DNA of 64,000 nucleotides, from NCBI RefSeq assembly GCF_003208655.1, contig NZ_QKLU01000003.1, forward strand, positions 447,745 through 511,744. Reading direction: 5' to 3'. Position 1 is the stretch's first letter. Every line of letters begins with the position of its first letter. This stretch comes from Pedobacter nutrimenti (lineage in GTDB: Bacteria; Bacteroidota; Bacteroidia; Sphingobacteriales; Sphingobacteriaceae). A program made the position numbers and the translations under genes. The notes beneath the pieces were generated by a model. It made no database searches and was not told the origin of the DNA. It worked only from the letters and a program-made list of their open reading frames with translations. Below, piece by piece: positions 25,549 through 33,406 of this stretch.

Positions 25549-25758
25549 TTGAATTCGGTCATCGACAAATTTTCCGATTTTCAGGACAGTTTCACTGTCC
25601 AGCGATTTGTTTGCTGAACTGGTTGACCATTCTCCGAAGAAATCTTTTTCCATGGTGTAACGATCACCGTAGTGGCTTACTGTAACACTCAAAGGGTTTT
25701 GTTTTTTTAACGCCACAGTATATACTGCGTTTCCAGCTCTTAAATTAAATGGTTCCAT
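25540..25758 (-). CDS. small conserved-looking hypothetical protein
   Basis: A 72-residue cytoplasmic protein without signal or membrane segment (MEPFNLRAGNAVYTVALKKQ...). The pattern of short beta-strands (AVYTVAL, LSVTVSHYGDRYTME) and a C-terminal helix (SETVLKIGKFVDDRI) looks like a real folded domain. I recall similar very small proteins in Sphingobacteriaceae, but have no function to offer. The start ATG at 25758 is the only sensible one. The gene stands alone between a possible pseudogene and a divergent SRPBCC gene. Confidence 0.55.
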   Translation of the reverse strand: MEPFNLRAGNAVYTVALKKQNPLSVTVSHYGDRYTMEKDFFGEWSTSSANKSLDSETVLKIGKFVDDRIQNS

Positions 25759-25916
25759 AGGTAGGGATATGTTTTGATATACAGTTGTTTAACAAAATTC
25801 CTGCCTCTTTTTGGAATTTTACTATAAGCATTGGATTTTAATTTCAGGGAAATCGGCCAGGTGATATTTTATTTTTAATATTCTATTTTAGCTATGAAAA
25901 TTGTTAAAGAGCCATT

Positions 25917-26375
25917 ATGCCGGTTATACATTTAGAAACTTTTATAGAAGCAAAACCGGAAAAAGTTTTTGATCTGGCCAGAAGTATTGACATGCACGTG
26001 ATTTCTACCCAAGGTACCGATGAAAAGGTTGTTGGGGGTAGGTCGTCGGGCCTGATTGAACTGGGTGAAAGTGTTACCTGGCAAGCGCGGCATTTGGGGG
26101 TAGTTCAGCGCCTAACCAGTAAAATCACCGCATTTGATTATCCGCAATATTTTGTTGATGAAATGCAGCAAGGGATTTTTAAATCCTTCAGACATGAACA
26201 TCTGTTTTTACCGCAGACCGGTGGAACATTAATGACAGATGTGTTTACTTATGTGTCTCCCCTTGGGCTGCTTGGAAAACTTGCTGATAAATTGTTTTTG
26301 TACGGCTATTTAAAGCGTCTTTTGATCAAAAGAAATGCGGTGATAAAGGCTCATGCAGAAAACTCAATTTTTTGA
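25917..26375 (+). CDS. SRPBCC-family protein (polyketide cyclase/START-like)
   Basis: A 152-residue soluble protein with the SRPBCC fold outline. The N-terminal strand VIHLETFIEAKPEKVFDLAR is followed by a long curved sheet (GESVTWQARHLGVVQRLTSKI, HEHLFLPQTGGTLMTDVFTY) and a C-terminal helix LLIKRNAVIKAHAE. The family binds hydrophobic ligands; no specific function can be assigned. A near-consensus -7 element (TATTTTAG) lies about 35 bases upstream, so it is probably monocistronic. Confidence 0.85.
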   Translation: MPVIHLETFIEAKPEKVFDLARSIDMHVISTQGTDEKVVGGRSSGLIELGESVTWQARHLGVVQRLTSKITAFDYPQYFVDEMQQGIFKSFRHEHLFLPQTGGTLMTDVFTYVSPLGLLGKLADKLFLYGYLKRLLIKRNAVIKAHAENSIF

Positions 26376-26454
26376 AAAAATACTGGTATTTTTTGTAACT
26401 AAATAAAGTTTAAGTATTCCAATGGTGTAACCTGCTGAATCAGCCGTGTTTATC

Positions 26455-26462
26455 TATATTTA
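26455..26462 (+). promoter_or_regulatory. near-consensus -7 box for the M61 peptidase gene
   Basis: TATATTTA is a 7/8 match to TAnnTTTG, 18 bases before the start codon at 26481. Confidence 0.3.
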
Positions 26463-26480
26463 AATAAAACCTAAAAACTA

Positions 26481-28340
26481 ATGAAAAAATACCTGTTCTA
26501 TTTTTTACTTCTGGCTGGAGCTAGTCCGGTTTTTGCCCAGAAGAGTACCACTTCTTATCAATACAGCCTTGATTTGAATAATGTAAAGGAGGATAAATTA
26601 GAAGTGACCTTACTGACACCAAAACTGAAGACGGCCGAAACAACTTTTCATTTACCTAAAATGGTACCCGGCACTTATGCGATTTATGATTTTGGACGTT
26701 ATGTGTCTAACTTTAAGGCTTTTGATAAGAGCGGCAAGGAGTTGAGTGTTGTTCAGGGAGATGTAAATTCCTGGAAAATAGCTGACGCAACAAAATTGGC
26801 AAAAATTACATATCTGGTAGATGATAGCTGGGACAGTCCGGAAATTAAAGGGCCAGAAATTTTTCAACCGGCAGGAACGAACATCGATAAGGATAAAATG
26901 TTTGCGATCAATAATTTTGGTTTTTTTGGTTATTTCGATGGACAAAAGAGTGTGCCCTTTGAAGTAACGATCACCAAACCGGCAGATTTTTATGGCTCGA
27001 CCTCTCTTAAGGCAAAACATGTAAATGCGACAACTGATCAATACCTTGTTCCGGATTATTATAGTCTGGCAGATGCCCCGATCATGTACAATAAACCGGA
27101 TACAACAATTTTACACATTGGTGGTGCTGAAATTTTAATTTCCCTTTATTCCCCTAATCATAAGGCAACTTCAGCAATTATTGCAAAAGAACTGAAAAGA
27201 ACAATTGAAGCCCAGAAGGAATATCTGGGAGGTAAATTGCCTGTGGATAAATATGCTTTTATCATCAGTCTGACTGACAATCCTAAAATAAGAAGTTACG
27301 GGGCCCTGGAGCATTCTTATTCTTCTTTTTATTTTCTTCCCGAAGGATTTACGCCTGAAAAACTGGCGCAAACGGTTAGAGAGACTGGTTCTCACGAATT
27401 TTTTCACATCGTGACCCCTTTAAGTATCCATAGTGAAGAAATTGGTAATTTTGATTACGATCATCCTAAAATGTCTGAACACTTGTGGATGTATGAGGGG
27501 CTGACTGAATACGCTGCCCATCACATGCAGGTTAAATATGGTTTGGTAGATTTTAAGGATTATTTGAAAACACAAGGCCAGAAACTGAACAACACCAGAC
27601 GCTATAACGATACGCTGGCTTTTACCAGGATGTCAAAAGGAGTTTTAGACACTTTTGAAAATCAATATGGCAATGTTTATGAAAAGGGAGCATTGATCGG
27701 ACTTTGTCTGGACATCAAACTCAGGGAATTATCGAAAGGTAAATATGGCACCCAAAACCTGATGAAGGATTTGTCGAAAACTTATGGAAAGACAAAATCA
27801 TTTAAAGATGAAGAGCTTTTTGCAACGATTACCAAATTAACCTATCCTGAAATCGGAGCTTTTTTAAATACCTATGTGGCTGGAACAAAAAAACTCCCTT
27901 ATAAAGAAGTTTTTGCTTCAATAGGAGTGGATTATGAGCCCGTTGTGAACATAAAAAGGGCAAATATGGGAGATGTTCGGATGGGCTATAACCCGGCAAC
28001 AAAAAACCTGTTCGTTGCCGATACAACAATGAACAGTTATGGTAAAAAATTGGGTTTCCAGAAAGGAGATCAGATTCTTGCCATTAACGATGTTAAACTT
28101 CCTGAAATATCACAGGTACAGCAATTTTTAGATAATGTAAGGCAGAGTGCAAAAGCCGGAGATACCTTTAGCGTACTGGTGTTAAGGAAAGATGCAAACG
28201 GAAATTCATCTGAAGTGAAACTGAGCCAGCCAGTAGAACTTCAGGATGCCAAACTGTATAATGTTTTAAAGGAGTTTCCAACATTAACTGAAGATCAGAA
28301 AGCTTTACGGGCAGCCTGGTTAAATACAAAGAACAACTAA
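26481..28340 (+). CDS. M61 family metallopeptidase with PDZ domain
   Basis: A 619-residue exported enzyme related to glycyl aminopeptidase. It has a signal peptide (ending VFAQ), an N-terminal beta-sandwich (about 25-200; MVPGTYAIYDFGRYV is typical), and a thermolysin-like catalytic domain with zinc ligands His305 and His309 in SHEFFHIVTP and a Glu in LWMYEGLTEY (Glu339). A C-terminal PDZ domain (about 515-590) contains GFQKGDQILAINDVKL. It probably removes N-terminal residues from peptides in the periplasm. A strong terminator follows, so the gene is a single transcription unit. Confidence 0.93.
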   Translation: MKKYLFYFLLLAGASPVFAQKSTTSYQYSLDLNNVKEDKLEVTLLTPKLKTAETTFHLPKMVPGTYAIYDFGRYVSNFKAFDKSGKELSVVQGDVNSWKIADATKLAKITYLVDDSWDSPEIKGPEIFQPAGTNIDKDKMFAINNFGFFGYFDGQKSVPFEVTITKPADFYGSTSLKAKHVNATTDQYLVPDYYSLADAPIMYNKPDTTILHIGGAEILISLYSPNHKATSAIIAKELKRTIEAQKEYLGGKLPVDKYAFIISLTDNPKIRSYGALEHSYSSFYFLPEGFTPEKLAQTVRETGSHEFFHIVTPLSIHSEEIGNFDYDHPKMSEHLWMYEGLTEYAAHHMQVKYGLVDFKDYLKTQGQKLNNTRRYNDTLAFTRMSKGVLDTFENQYGNVYEKGALIGLCLDIKLRELSKGKYGTQNLMKDLSKTYGKTKSFKDEELFATITKLTYPEIGAFLNTYVAGTKKLPYKEVFASIGVDYEPVVNIKRANMGDVRMGYNPATKNLFVADTTMNSYGKKLGFQKGDQILAINDVKLPEISQVQQFLDNVRQSAKAGDTFSVLVLRKDANGNSSEVKLSQPVELQDAKLYNVLKEFPTLTEDQKALRAAWLNTKNN

Positions 28341-28352
28341 AAAATTGAATTC

Positions 28353-28390
28353 AAAAAAAAGCGCGGTTTATAAAAAACTGCGCTTTTTTT
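28353..28390 (+). terminator. intrinsic terminator after the M61 gene
   Basis: The stem GCGCGGTTT / AAACTGCGC (9 bp with one G-T pair, 5-base loop) is flanked by an A-run and followed by TTTTTTT. It begins 13 bases after the stop codon. Confidence 0.85.
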
Positions 28391-28520
28391 ATTTATAGGC
28401 CTGAAATAATTGTTCCCGGTTTGAATTTTAAGGGTAGAAAAAGACAGGTGGGTTTCTTTTTTAGAGATAAAATTAATATTTTTAAAACAGGAGGATTGCT
28501 GAACATAATTTATTAAACAT

Positions 28521-28886
28521 ATGACAGATAAGGAAACCACACAATACATCATTTCCCATTACGGAACGCTTTTTAACATCAACGAAAAACTTGCTTTTAA
28601 ACATCAGCAATCACTATTAAAGTTAGATGACCCCAGTGGTGGCTTATCTGAGGTTCAAAAAGAAAGAAGAAGAGACTTGTACCTTCGTCAGGGCTGGCTC
28701 ACCAACAATGCAGAAATTTTGAATTTACTACAAAATGGTTATGAGCATTTTGAACTTAAGGTGGCTTCCAGAATATTGACAGAGCATAAAGACCAGGTGT
28801 TTTTTAACTTTTGCCCTCAATGTGCGAAACTGGCCAGGACACCACAGGCCAGGCAATGCAGGCATTGTAACCACGACTGGCATTAA
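28521..28886 (+). CDS. zinc-ribbon hypothetical protein
   Basis: A 121-residue cytoplasmic protein. The N-terminal two-thirds is helical and charged, and the end carries a zinc-ribbon pattern, FCPQC (about residues 97-101) and CRHCNHDWH (113-121). The Cys pairs presumably hold zinc. The ATG at 28521 follows an AT-rich region. No family function is known to me. The neighbours are unrelated. Confidence 0.75.
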   Translation: MTDKETTQYIISHYGTLFNINEKLAFKHQQSLLKLDDPSGGLSEVQKERRRDLYLRQGWLTNNAEILNLLQNGYEHFELKVASRILTEHKDQVFFNFCPQCAKLARTPQARQCRHCNHDWH

Positions 28887-28941
28887 GCGGCTGGAATCAA
28901 TTTAACCGTTGTGATTATTCGTCTTTTATAGCACTATACTG

Positions 28942-28949
28942 TAGCTTTG
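28942..28949 (+). promoter_or_regulatory. -7 promoter box (TAGCTTTG)
   Basis: An exact TAnnTTTG match 23 bases before the start codon of the small membrane protein gene at 28973. Confidence 0.45.
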
Positions 28950-28972
28950 CGTAAAGCACTGTTTACAGGACC

Positions 28973-29197
28973 ATGAAACCTCAAAAGAAACCAATATCCC
29001 CTCAAAAAACTGCTGCCGGTAAGGAGTTGTCTGTGCGCAACAAATACCTGCGGAGCAGAATTGTCATTTTGATTTTAATTCTGGTTTTGTATGGAATTTT
29101 ACTTGTTGACAGCAAAACCGGATTTATCAAGTCCTGGGTTGGAGATAAGACAATTGAAATCCCGGTCCCAAAATGGCTGAAGAATATTATCGGCTAA
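28973..29197 (+). CDS. small single-pass membrane protein
   Basis: A 74-residue protein. It has a basic N-terminus of about 28 residues (KPQKKPISPQKTAAGKE), one hydrophobic segment (IVILILILVLYGILLVD, about 30-47), and a short extracytoplasmic tail (WVGDKTIEIPVPKWLKNIIG). The exact promoter box upstream and good coding character support a real gene. The function is unknown. Confidence 0.65.
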   Translation: MKPQKKPISPQKTAAGKELSVRNKYLRSRIVILILILVLYGILLVDSKTGFIKSWVGDKTIEIPVPKWLKNIIG

Positions 29198-29211
29198 GTG
29201 TTTTGATGGCC

Positions 29212-29967
29212 CTAAAGAAACAAATCCTTTTTATCAAGCTGCTCTAACAGGTTTGCTGAAGGATGGTTGGCAGGATCAATAAAACGGTTCATTTCGGGAT
29301 TTTTATCTACAAATAAAACATCAAAACTTAAACGGTCATTGCCATAGATACCCCGATGGATCAGATTTGCAGAAAAGACCAGTAAGTCAGACCTGTTTAA
29401 GGAGATTTGTTTCCCCCTGCTGAGCGGGTCACTTGGGTTTTTACCATTTAAAGACATCCTTACGTCGTATTCTTCAGCAAGGTCCCAGTTGTTATGACTG
29501 CCTGGAATGAGTTCTATACCCTTTTCTGCTTTTAATGGGATCCTGAAATGAATCACATTTTGTTTTTTGATGGCTTTTTTCTGGTCATCCAGGCTTAAGC
29601 CAGTATATTGAATGTCACGGTGCCAGTAATTATGCTGGCTCTGGTTAAAAGGATCAAAAAATAATTGTGTGTTTAAAAATACAGCTTCAGACGGAAAAAT
29701 TCTGGTCATGATCTGGTATAGGTTATCACTGGAAATAAAGTTAAACAATTCCAGTTTTTCCTTCTGATGAAGCGTATTTCCTGAAGTGAGACTATGACTA
29801 TTGATGAGGCCATTTTTATAATAAGCTTCATTTTCTGCCAACCAGATTTTATGGAATTTTAACAGGATGTTTTCGAGCTTAAGCAGCGAATGTTCATCAA
29901 AAAAATTCTGCAGCAACAGGTAGCCTTGCTGTTCATATTTATCTTTGATTTCCTTTAGGTACCGCAT
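29212..29967 (-). CDS. phytanoyl-CoA dioxygenase (PhyH) family protein
   Basis: A 251-residue Fe(II)/2-oxoglutarate-dependent oxygenase. The facial triad is visible: His116 and Asp118 in YWHRDIQYTG, and His204 in NLIHRGIYGNDR, with Arg212 as the 2-oxoglutarate anchor candidate. The conserved IELIPGSHNNW segment is present. The family hydroxylates diverse small molecules; the substrate cannot be inferred from its neighbours. It is convergent with the small membrane protein gene with a 14-base gap. Confidence 0.88.
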   Translation of the reverse strand: MRYLKEIKDKYEQQGYLLLQNFFDEHSLLKLENILLKFHKIWLAENEAYYKNGLINSHSLTSGNTLHQKEKLELFNFISSDNLYQIMTRIFPSEAVFLNTQLFFDPFNQSQHNYWHRDIQYTGLSLDDQKKAIKKQNVIHFRIPLKAEKGIELIPGSHNNWDLAEEYDVRMSLNGKNPSDPLSRGKQISLNRSDLLVFSANLIHRGIYGNDRLSFDVLFVDKNPEMNRFIDPANHPSANLLEQLDKKDLFL

Positions 29968-30024
29968 ATACTCAATTTTACAAAAATTAAACCATAAAGA
30001 AGTGTGTAATCGCTTTTAACTTGT

Positions 30025-30032
30025 TATTTTCG
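30025..30032 (+). promoter_or_regulatory. near-consensus -7 box (TATTTTCG)
   Basis: A 7/8 match to TAnnTTTG, 35 bases before the ATG at 30068. It supports that start over the in-frame ATG at 30032, which falls on the last base of the box. Confidence 0.3.
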
Positions 30033-30067
30033 TGCATCTGACAAATCAATTATATATCAACTACAAG

Positions 30068-30448
30068 ATGAACAGAAGATCCTTAAAAATAATAGGTTTG
30101 GTACTTATACTTGCTTTTACCGCTTACGAAGAATTGAGTTTAAGGCCTTATCTGTTGAAACATAAGGTGCAGCCCGAGTTTATAGGGGGCTCATTACCAA
30201 ATTTTCTTGCAGTACTGATTGTTGCCTTTCTTTTTTCTGTTCTTAAGGACGGAACGGTTAAAGGTTCTGCATTAAGGGTAAGTATTCAGGGCACTGCAGC
30301 CATGGTCCTTTACGAAGTGGCCCAGCTTTGGATGCCCCAAAGAACATTTGACTGGCTGGATATCGCTGCTTCTTTACTGGCCGGTCTGGTTTCATTTTTT
30401 TTATTAAGCATTATTGACCATTCGGACGTCAAGAAACCTGTAAAATGA
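30068..30448 (+). CDS. VanZ-like small membrane protein
   Basis: A 126-residue protein with about four hydrophobic segments (IIGLVLILAFTAYEEL, NFLAVLIVAFLFSVL, GTAAMVLYEVAQLW, IAASLLAGLVSFFLLSII). The motif YEVAQLWMPQRTFDWLDIAA is the typical VanZ-like (Y/F)E..Q...P.R.FDW.D signature. Members of the family are linked to cell-envelope stress and glycopeptide tolerance, but most are uncharacterised. Its stop codon overlaps the start of the GH18 gene (ATGA), so the two are coupled. Confidence 0.78.
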   Translation: MNRRSLKIIGLVLILAFTAYEELSLRPYLLKHKVQPEFIGGSLPNFLAVLIVAFLFSVLKDGTVKGSALRVSIQGTAAMVLYEVAQLWMPQRTFDWLDIAASLLAGLVSFFLLSIIDHSDVKKPVK

Positions 30449-31374
30449 GGATACTTTTTTATAGTTTTTTAATAACTGCAGCGGCAATTTTTAATTGTAG
30501 TGCGCAGGTGACTGGCAGGCAAAAATTTATAGCCTATTACATTACTGATGGCCGTAATGCCTCTTTTAAACTGCGTGATATTCCTGATGGGGTTGATATG
30601 GTGATTTTATTTGGGGTGAAATACTGGCAATACCAGGATACACTGAAATACCCGGCCGGTCAGGGCATGATGGGCAGTTATAAATCTTATGGGGCATATT
30701 TTAAGGATATAAAAGCCTTGCAAAAAAGGGGGATTGCGGTTTTACAGAATGTCGACGATGCGGCGAACTGGCAACAGGCAAAACCAGATGGATACGCTAA
30801 CCCTGAAGTCTGGGCATCTAATCTGCAAAAAATACTCGTTGAACAGTATCATTTGGATGGGATCAGTTTGGATATTGAGCATTCAGGTAAGGCGCCGGAC
30901 CTTATCCCTTCCTTTCCCAGGTTTGAAGAGATTGGATATCATGGATGGTACAAGGGTGCTATGGAAGCAAACCCTAATTTTCTTTCCTGTATAGCGGCCC
31001 TGACTAAGTATTTTGGCCCAAGGTCTGGTACAAAAAAACAATTGCAAACAGCAAGCGGCCTTGATATTTATTCCTGGGATAAAATAGCCACCCATTTTGG
31101 AGATGCTTTTGATTATTTTCAGATTCAGTCTTATGATAGATCTGTCTCCACTTGTCAGCTGATGATGAATTATGTTTTTAATGTGAATAAAATACCCGCT
31201 TCCAAAATGATTTTTGGAGCATATCCGGAAGGGCATAAATCTTTACTTTCAGATATAGCCCTGGCAAAATGGAAACCGGTACAGGGTGTTAAAGGAGGAA
31301 TCATGGTTTACACTTTTAATTCTGACCTGTCTTATTCCAATGCTGTTTTAAAGGCGCTAAGAGCTGCCGAGTAA
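30445..31374 (+). CDS. GH18 (EndoS/EndoH-like) glycoside hydrolase
   Basis: A 309-residue exported protein with a signal peptide (ending NCSAQ). It is a TIM-barrel with the GH18 catalytic motif in LDGISLDIEHSG; Glu145 is the proposed acid and Asp143 its partner. The downstream barrel strands FDYFQIQSYDRS and MIFGAYPEG fit the family. EndoS/EndoH-type GH18 enzymes cleave the chitobiose core of N-glycans, and others are chitinases; the sequence does not settle which. It overlaps the VanZ-like gene by 4 bases. Confidence 0.83.
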   Translation: MRILFYSFLITAAAIFNCSAQVTGRQKFIAYYITDGRNASFKLRDIPDGVDMVILFGVKYWQYQDTLKYPAGQGMMGSYKSYGAYFKDIKALQKRGIAVLQNVDDAANWQQAKPDGYANPEVWASNLQKILVEQYHLDGISLDIEHSGKAPDLIPSFPRFEEIGYHGWYKGAMEANPNFLSCIAALTKYFGPRSGTKKQLQTASGLDIYSWDKIATHFGDAFDYFQIQSYDRSVSTCQLMMNYVFNVNKIPASKMIFGAYPEGHKSLLSDIALAKWKPVQGVKGGIMVYTFNSDLSYSNAVLKALRAAE

Positions 31375-31392
31375 GTTTGTTCCTGATTCTTT

Positions 31393-31659
31393 TTAGCTGG
31401 GCCTTTTTCTTTTGGATGCTAGATACTCCAGGCTGGCGGAAAGGACGATTAACAAAAGCACGTCGGATAAAAGTGCTGAGAAATTAAAGACAGTACGGTT
31501 TTGTGGTTCGGGATCTCTTTTACCTCCAAGATATTCGTAAAAAGTAAATGGAAAACCGATGGTGTCGTTTCCGTCTGAAGGGCTGTTATAGGAGCATGTT
31601 GCAATACTGGTTACAAGAAAAAGAATGATTAGAATGCAAAGAAATCTGACAGGTTTCAT
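31393..31659 (-). CDS. small membrane hypothetical protein
   Basis: An 88-residue protein with two hydrophobic segments, residues 5-23 (FLCILIILFLVTSIATC) and 62-80 (ALLSDVLLLIVLSASLEYLA), separated by a polar stretch containing GFPFTFYEYLGG. The basic C-terminus suggests both ends lie in the cytoplasm. The function is unknown. It is followed closely on the minus strand by nothing related and is convergent with the GH18 gene. Confidence 0.65.
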   Translation of the reverse strand: MKPVRFLCILIILFLVTSIATCSYNSPSDGNDTIGFPFTFYEYLGGKRDPEPQNRTVFNFSALLSDVLLLIVLSASLEYLASKRKRPS

Positions 31660-31694
31660 AACAGATGTTTTGTATGCAAGGTAAAACCTTTGGT

Positions 31695-32030
31695 TTAACC
31701 TTGCATTTCCCTTACTTCAGCGTAACCGCCAAACTGGTATATAGGGCAGGATAATGCAATGCGTACCGCCTGGTTAAGGTCTTCGGCCTTTAACAACAAA
31801 AAGCCCCCCACAATTTCTGTCCCGTTCTGGTGGGTTCCGGAGCTGATTTGTTTACTGGGGCTAATGACAGCACCTTCAAGGCTTAAACCACTTCCTCCGG
31901 CCAGTTTGCCTTCTGCACTCCATTTGCCAAACCATTCTTTCCAGTGTAGCTGATGGATCCTGGTTTCTTCTTCACTATGTTGTTGTTTTCTTCCGTCTGG
32001 TTCACGGAAAATGACAATAAAATTTTTCAT
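31695..32030 (-). CDS. YciI-family (DGPF domain) protein
   Basis: A 111-residue soluble protein. The YCII-related ferredoxin-like fold is recognised by the opening MKNFIVIFREPD, the central KLAGGSGLSLEGAVI and the closing GGFLLLKAEDLNQAVRIALSCP. These proteins form dimers and often accompany ECF sigma factors of the ECF41/42 type; no such sigma gene is adjacent here. The function is unknown. Confidence 0.85.
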   Translation of the reverse strand: MKNFIVIFREPDGRKQQHSEEETRIHQLHWKEWFGKWSAEGKLAGGSGLSLEGAVISPSKQISSGTHQNGTEIVGGFLLLKAEDLNQAVRIALSCPIYQFGGYAEVREMQG

Positions 32031-32046
32031 GATGTATGGTCTGGCT

Positions 32047-32637
32047 CTATTTTAACTTCATTTCTATCGTTTGCCCGTCACGGGTAATTTCTACAAATTC
32101 TTCAATCCGATCGGTATAATTATTTACATACCGCTGCTGTTGGTAATAATCTGTTCCACCTCCATAACCATTACGGTCCGAGCCGGTATATACATTTCTT
32201 GTCCCCTCTATACTATAACTCGCCATGGCTTGCAAAAAATATTTACCAGGTTTCATGTTGTAAAATTTAAAACGTCCATAATTGTCTGTACGAACAACTA
32301 CCCGCCACCTGAAGGCTTCATTGGACATAAATACACTAGTGTTTTTACCCTCCTTCTTTTTTCTGAGGTTATACCATTCGGTAAAGTAAGTAGTAACAGG
32401 AAAGAGGGTTACGTCGGTATTTACGGCCAGGACCTTTCCAAGTATGCGCATCCCATATCCATTTTTTTGTCTGGTAAAGGCAACGCCTTCTATAGTGGAT
32501 TTACCTACGCCAAGCATATTTTTAGCTTCCAGGGAATCAAAGGGCACCTGTGGGAGTAGTTCTGTTTTTTGTGCTTTTACTTTAAGAAAAGCGCAGGTTA
32601 AAAAAAGGAGTAAAAAGAATAATTTTGATGTTTTCAT
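32047..32637 (-). CDS. exported protein with carboxypeptidase-regulatory-like fold
   Basis: A 196-residue exported protein with a signal peptide (ending KVKAQ). The central region TIEGVAFTRQ...VVVRTDNYGRFKFYNMKPGKYFLQAMASY has the TxxxGxFxFxxLxPGxYxL pattern of a CarboxypepD_reg-like beta-sandwich. A Gly/Tyr/Asn/Gln-rich stretch (NGYGGGTDYYQQQRYVNNY) follows, then a final strand. Probably periplasmic or surface located. No partner is evident. Confidence 0.72.
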   Translation of the reverse strand: MKTSKLFFLLLFLTCAFLKVKAQKTELLPQVPFDSLEAKNMLGVGKSTIEGVAFTRQKNGYGMRILGKVLAVNTDVTLFPVTTYFTEWYNLRKKKEGKNTSVFMSNEAFRWRVVVRTDNYGRFKFYNMKPGKYFLQAMASYSIEGTRNVYTGSDRNGYGGGTDYYQQQRYVNNYTDRIEEFVEITRDGQTIEMKLK

Positions 32638-32705
32638 GGCAGGGTAATTGTTGTTGTCAAAAAAGTAGGTGATTTATAGTAAATTTAGCTTGAAAGTATA
32701 AAAAA

Positions 32706-33326
32706 ATGAAAAAAATTGCAACCCTGGTATGTTTTGTTTTATATGCATTGACTGCATTTTCGCAGAAAGAAAAACCATTTGGCTTAAAGGATGGATTGCG
32801 TGAAGGAACTGCTAAAAATTTTTACGGTGATGGGAAAATAGAATCTGTGATTAATTGGAAAAAGGATAAGCAGGAGGGGACCTCTACTTTCTATTTTCAA
32901 AATGGGAAAGTGAAGGCGGTTGGGAATTTTACCAAGGGGGCTAAAAATGGAGTTTGGAAATACTACTATGAAACTGGTGAGCTGGAGGCCGAGGAATATT
33001 TTGTTTACAGGGATTTTATGCAGATTAAGGAAGGGGTTTTTAAGAAATTCTATGCCGATGGTAAACCTAAGGAAAGTTATTCCTATGTAGATGATAAATT
33101 GGAAGGCCCGTATGTCCGGTATTATGCAAGTGGGGCTATCGATGAGAAAGGACAGTATCTTCATGATCAACCCGATGGAAATTTTATAGCCTATCACCCC
33201 AATGGAAATGTCCGGGCAAGTTCTACTTATGTAAATGGAAAAAGAGAAGGGGAACGGATCCTGAGAGATGAAAATGGAAAGATTACATCGACGGAACTTT
33301 ATAAAAACGGAGTGAAGATTAAATAG
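32706..33326 (+). CDS. YwqK/MORN-like repeat exported protein
   Basis: A 206-residue protein with a signal peptide (ending TAFSQ) followed by about seven repeats of the type G.ka.GnfkkGkknGvWkyY, as in NGKVKAVGNFTKGAKNGVWK and SGAIDEKGQYLHDQPDGNF. This is the MORN-variant repeat of YwqK-family proteins, which are often labelled antitoxins. There is no toxin gene beside it, so that name should not be taken as function. Likely a secreted structural or binding protein. Confidence 0.85.
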   Translation: MKKIATLVCFVLYALTAFSQKEKPFGLKDGLREGTAKNFYGDGKIESVINWKKDKQEGTSTFYFQNGKVKAVGNFTKGAKNGVWKYYYETGELEAEEYFVYRDFMQIKEGVFKKFYADGKPKESYSYVDDKLEGPYVRYYASGAIDEKGQYLHDQPDGNFIAYHPNGNVRASSTYVNGKREGERILRDENGKITSTELYKNGVKIK

Positions 33327-33383
33327 CTTAAATCCCAGTATTATACTCAGGTTATGACCCCTTTTAGAATTTGTTAATTTTCC

Positions 33384-33391
33384 TATATTCG
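33384..33391 (+). promoter_or_regulatory. near-consensus -7 box (TATATTCG)
   Basis: A 7/8 match to TAnnTTTG, 15 bases before the start codon of the 7TMR-DISM kinase at 33407. Confidence 0.35.
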
Positions 33392-33406
33392 TAGGGAAAA
33401 ATCTCC

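Noticed and set aside
32706..33326. Antitoxin role for the YwqK-like repeat protein
   Set aside because: The family name suggests it, but the protein is exported and has no toxin partner beside it.
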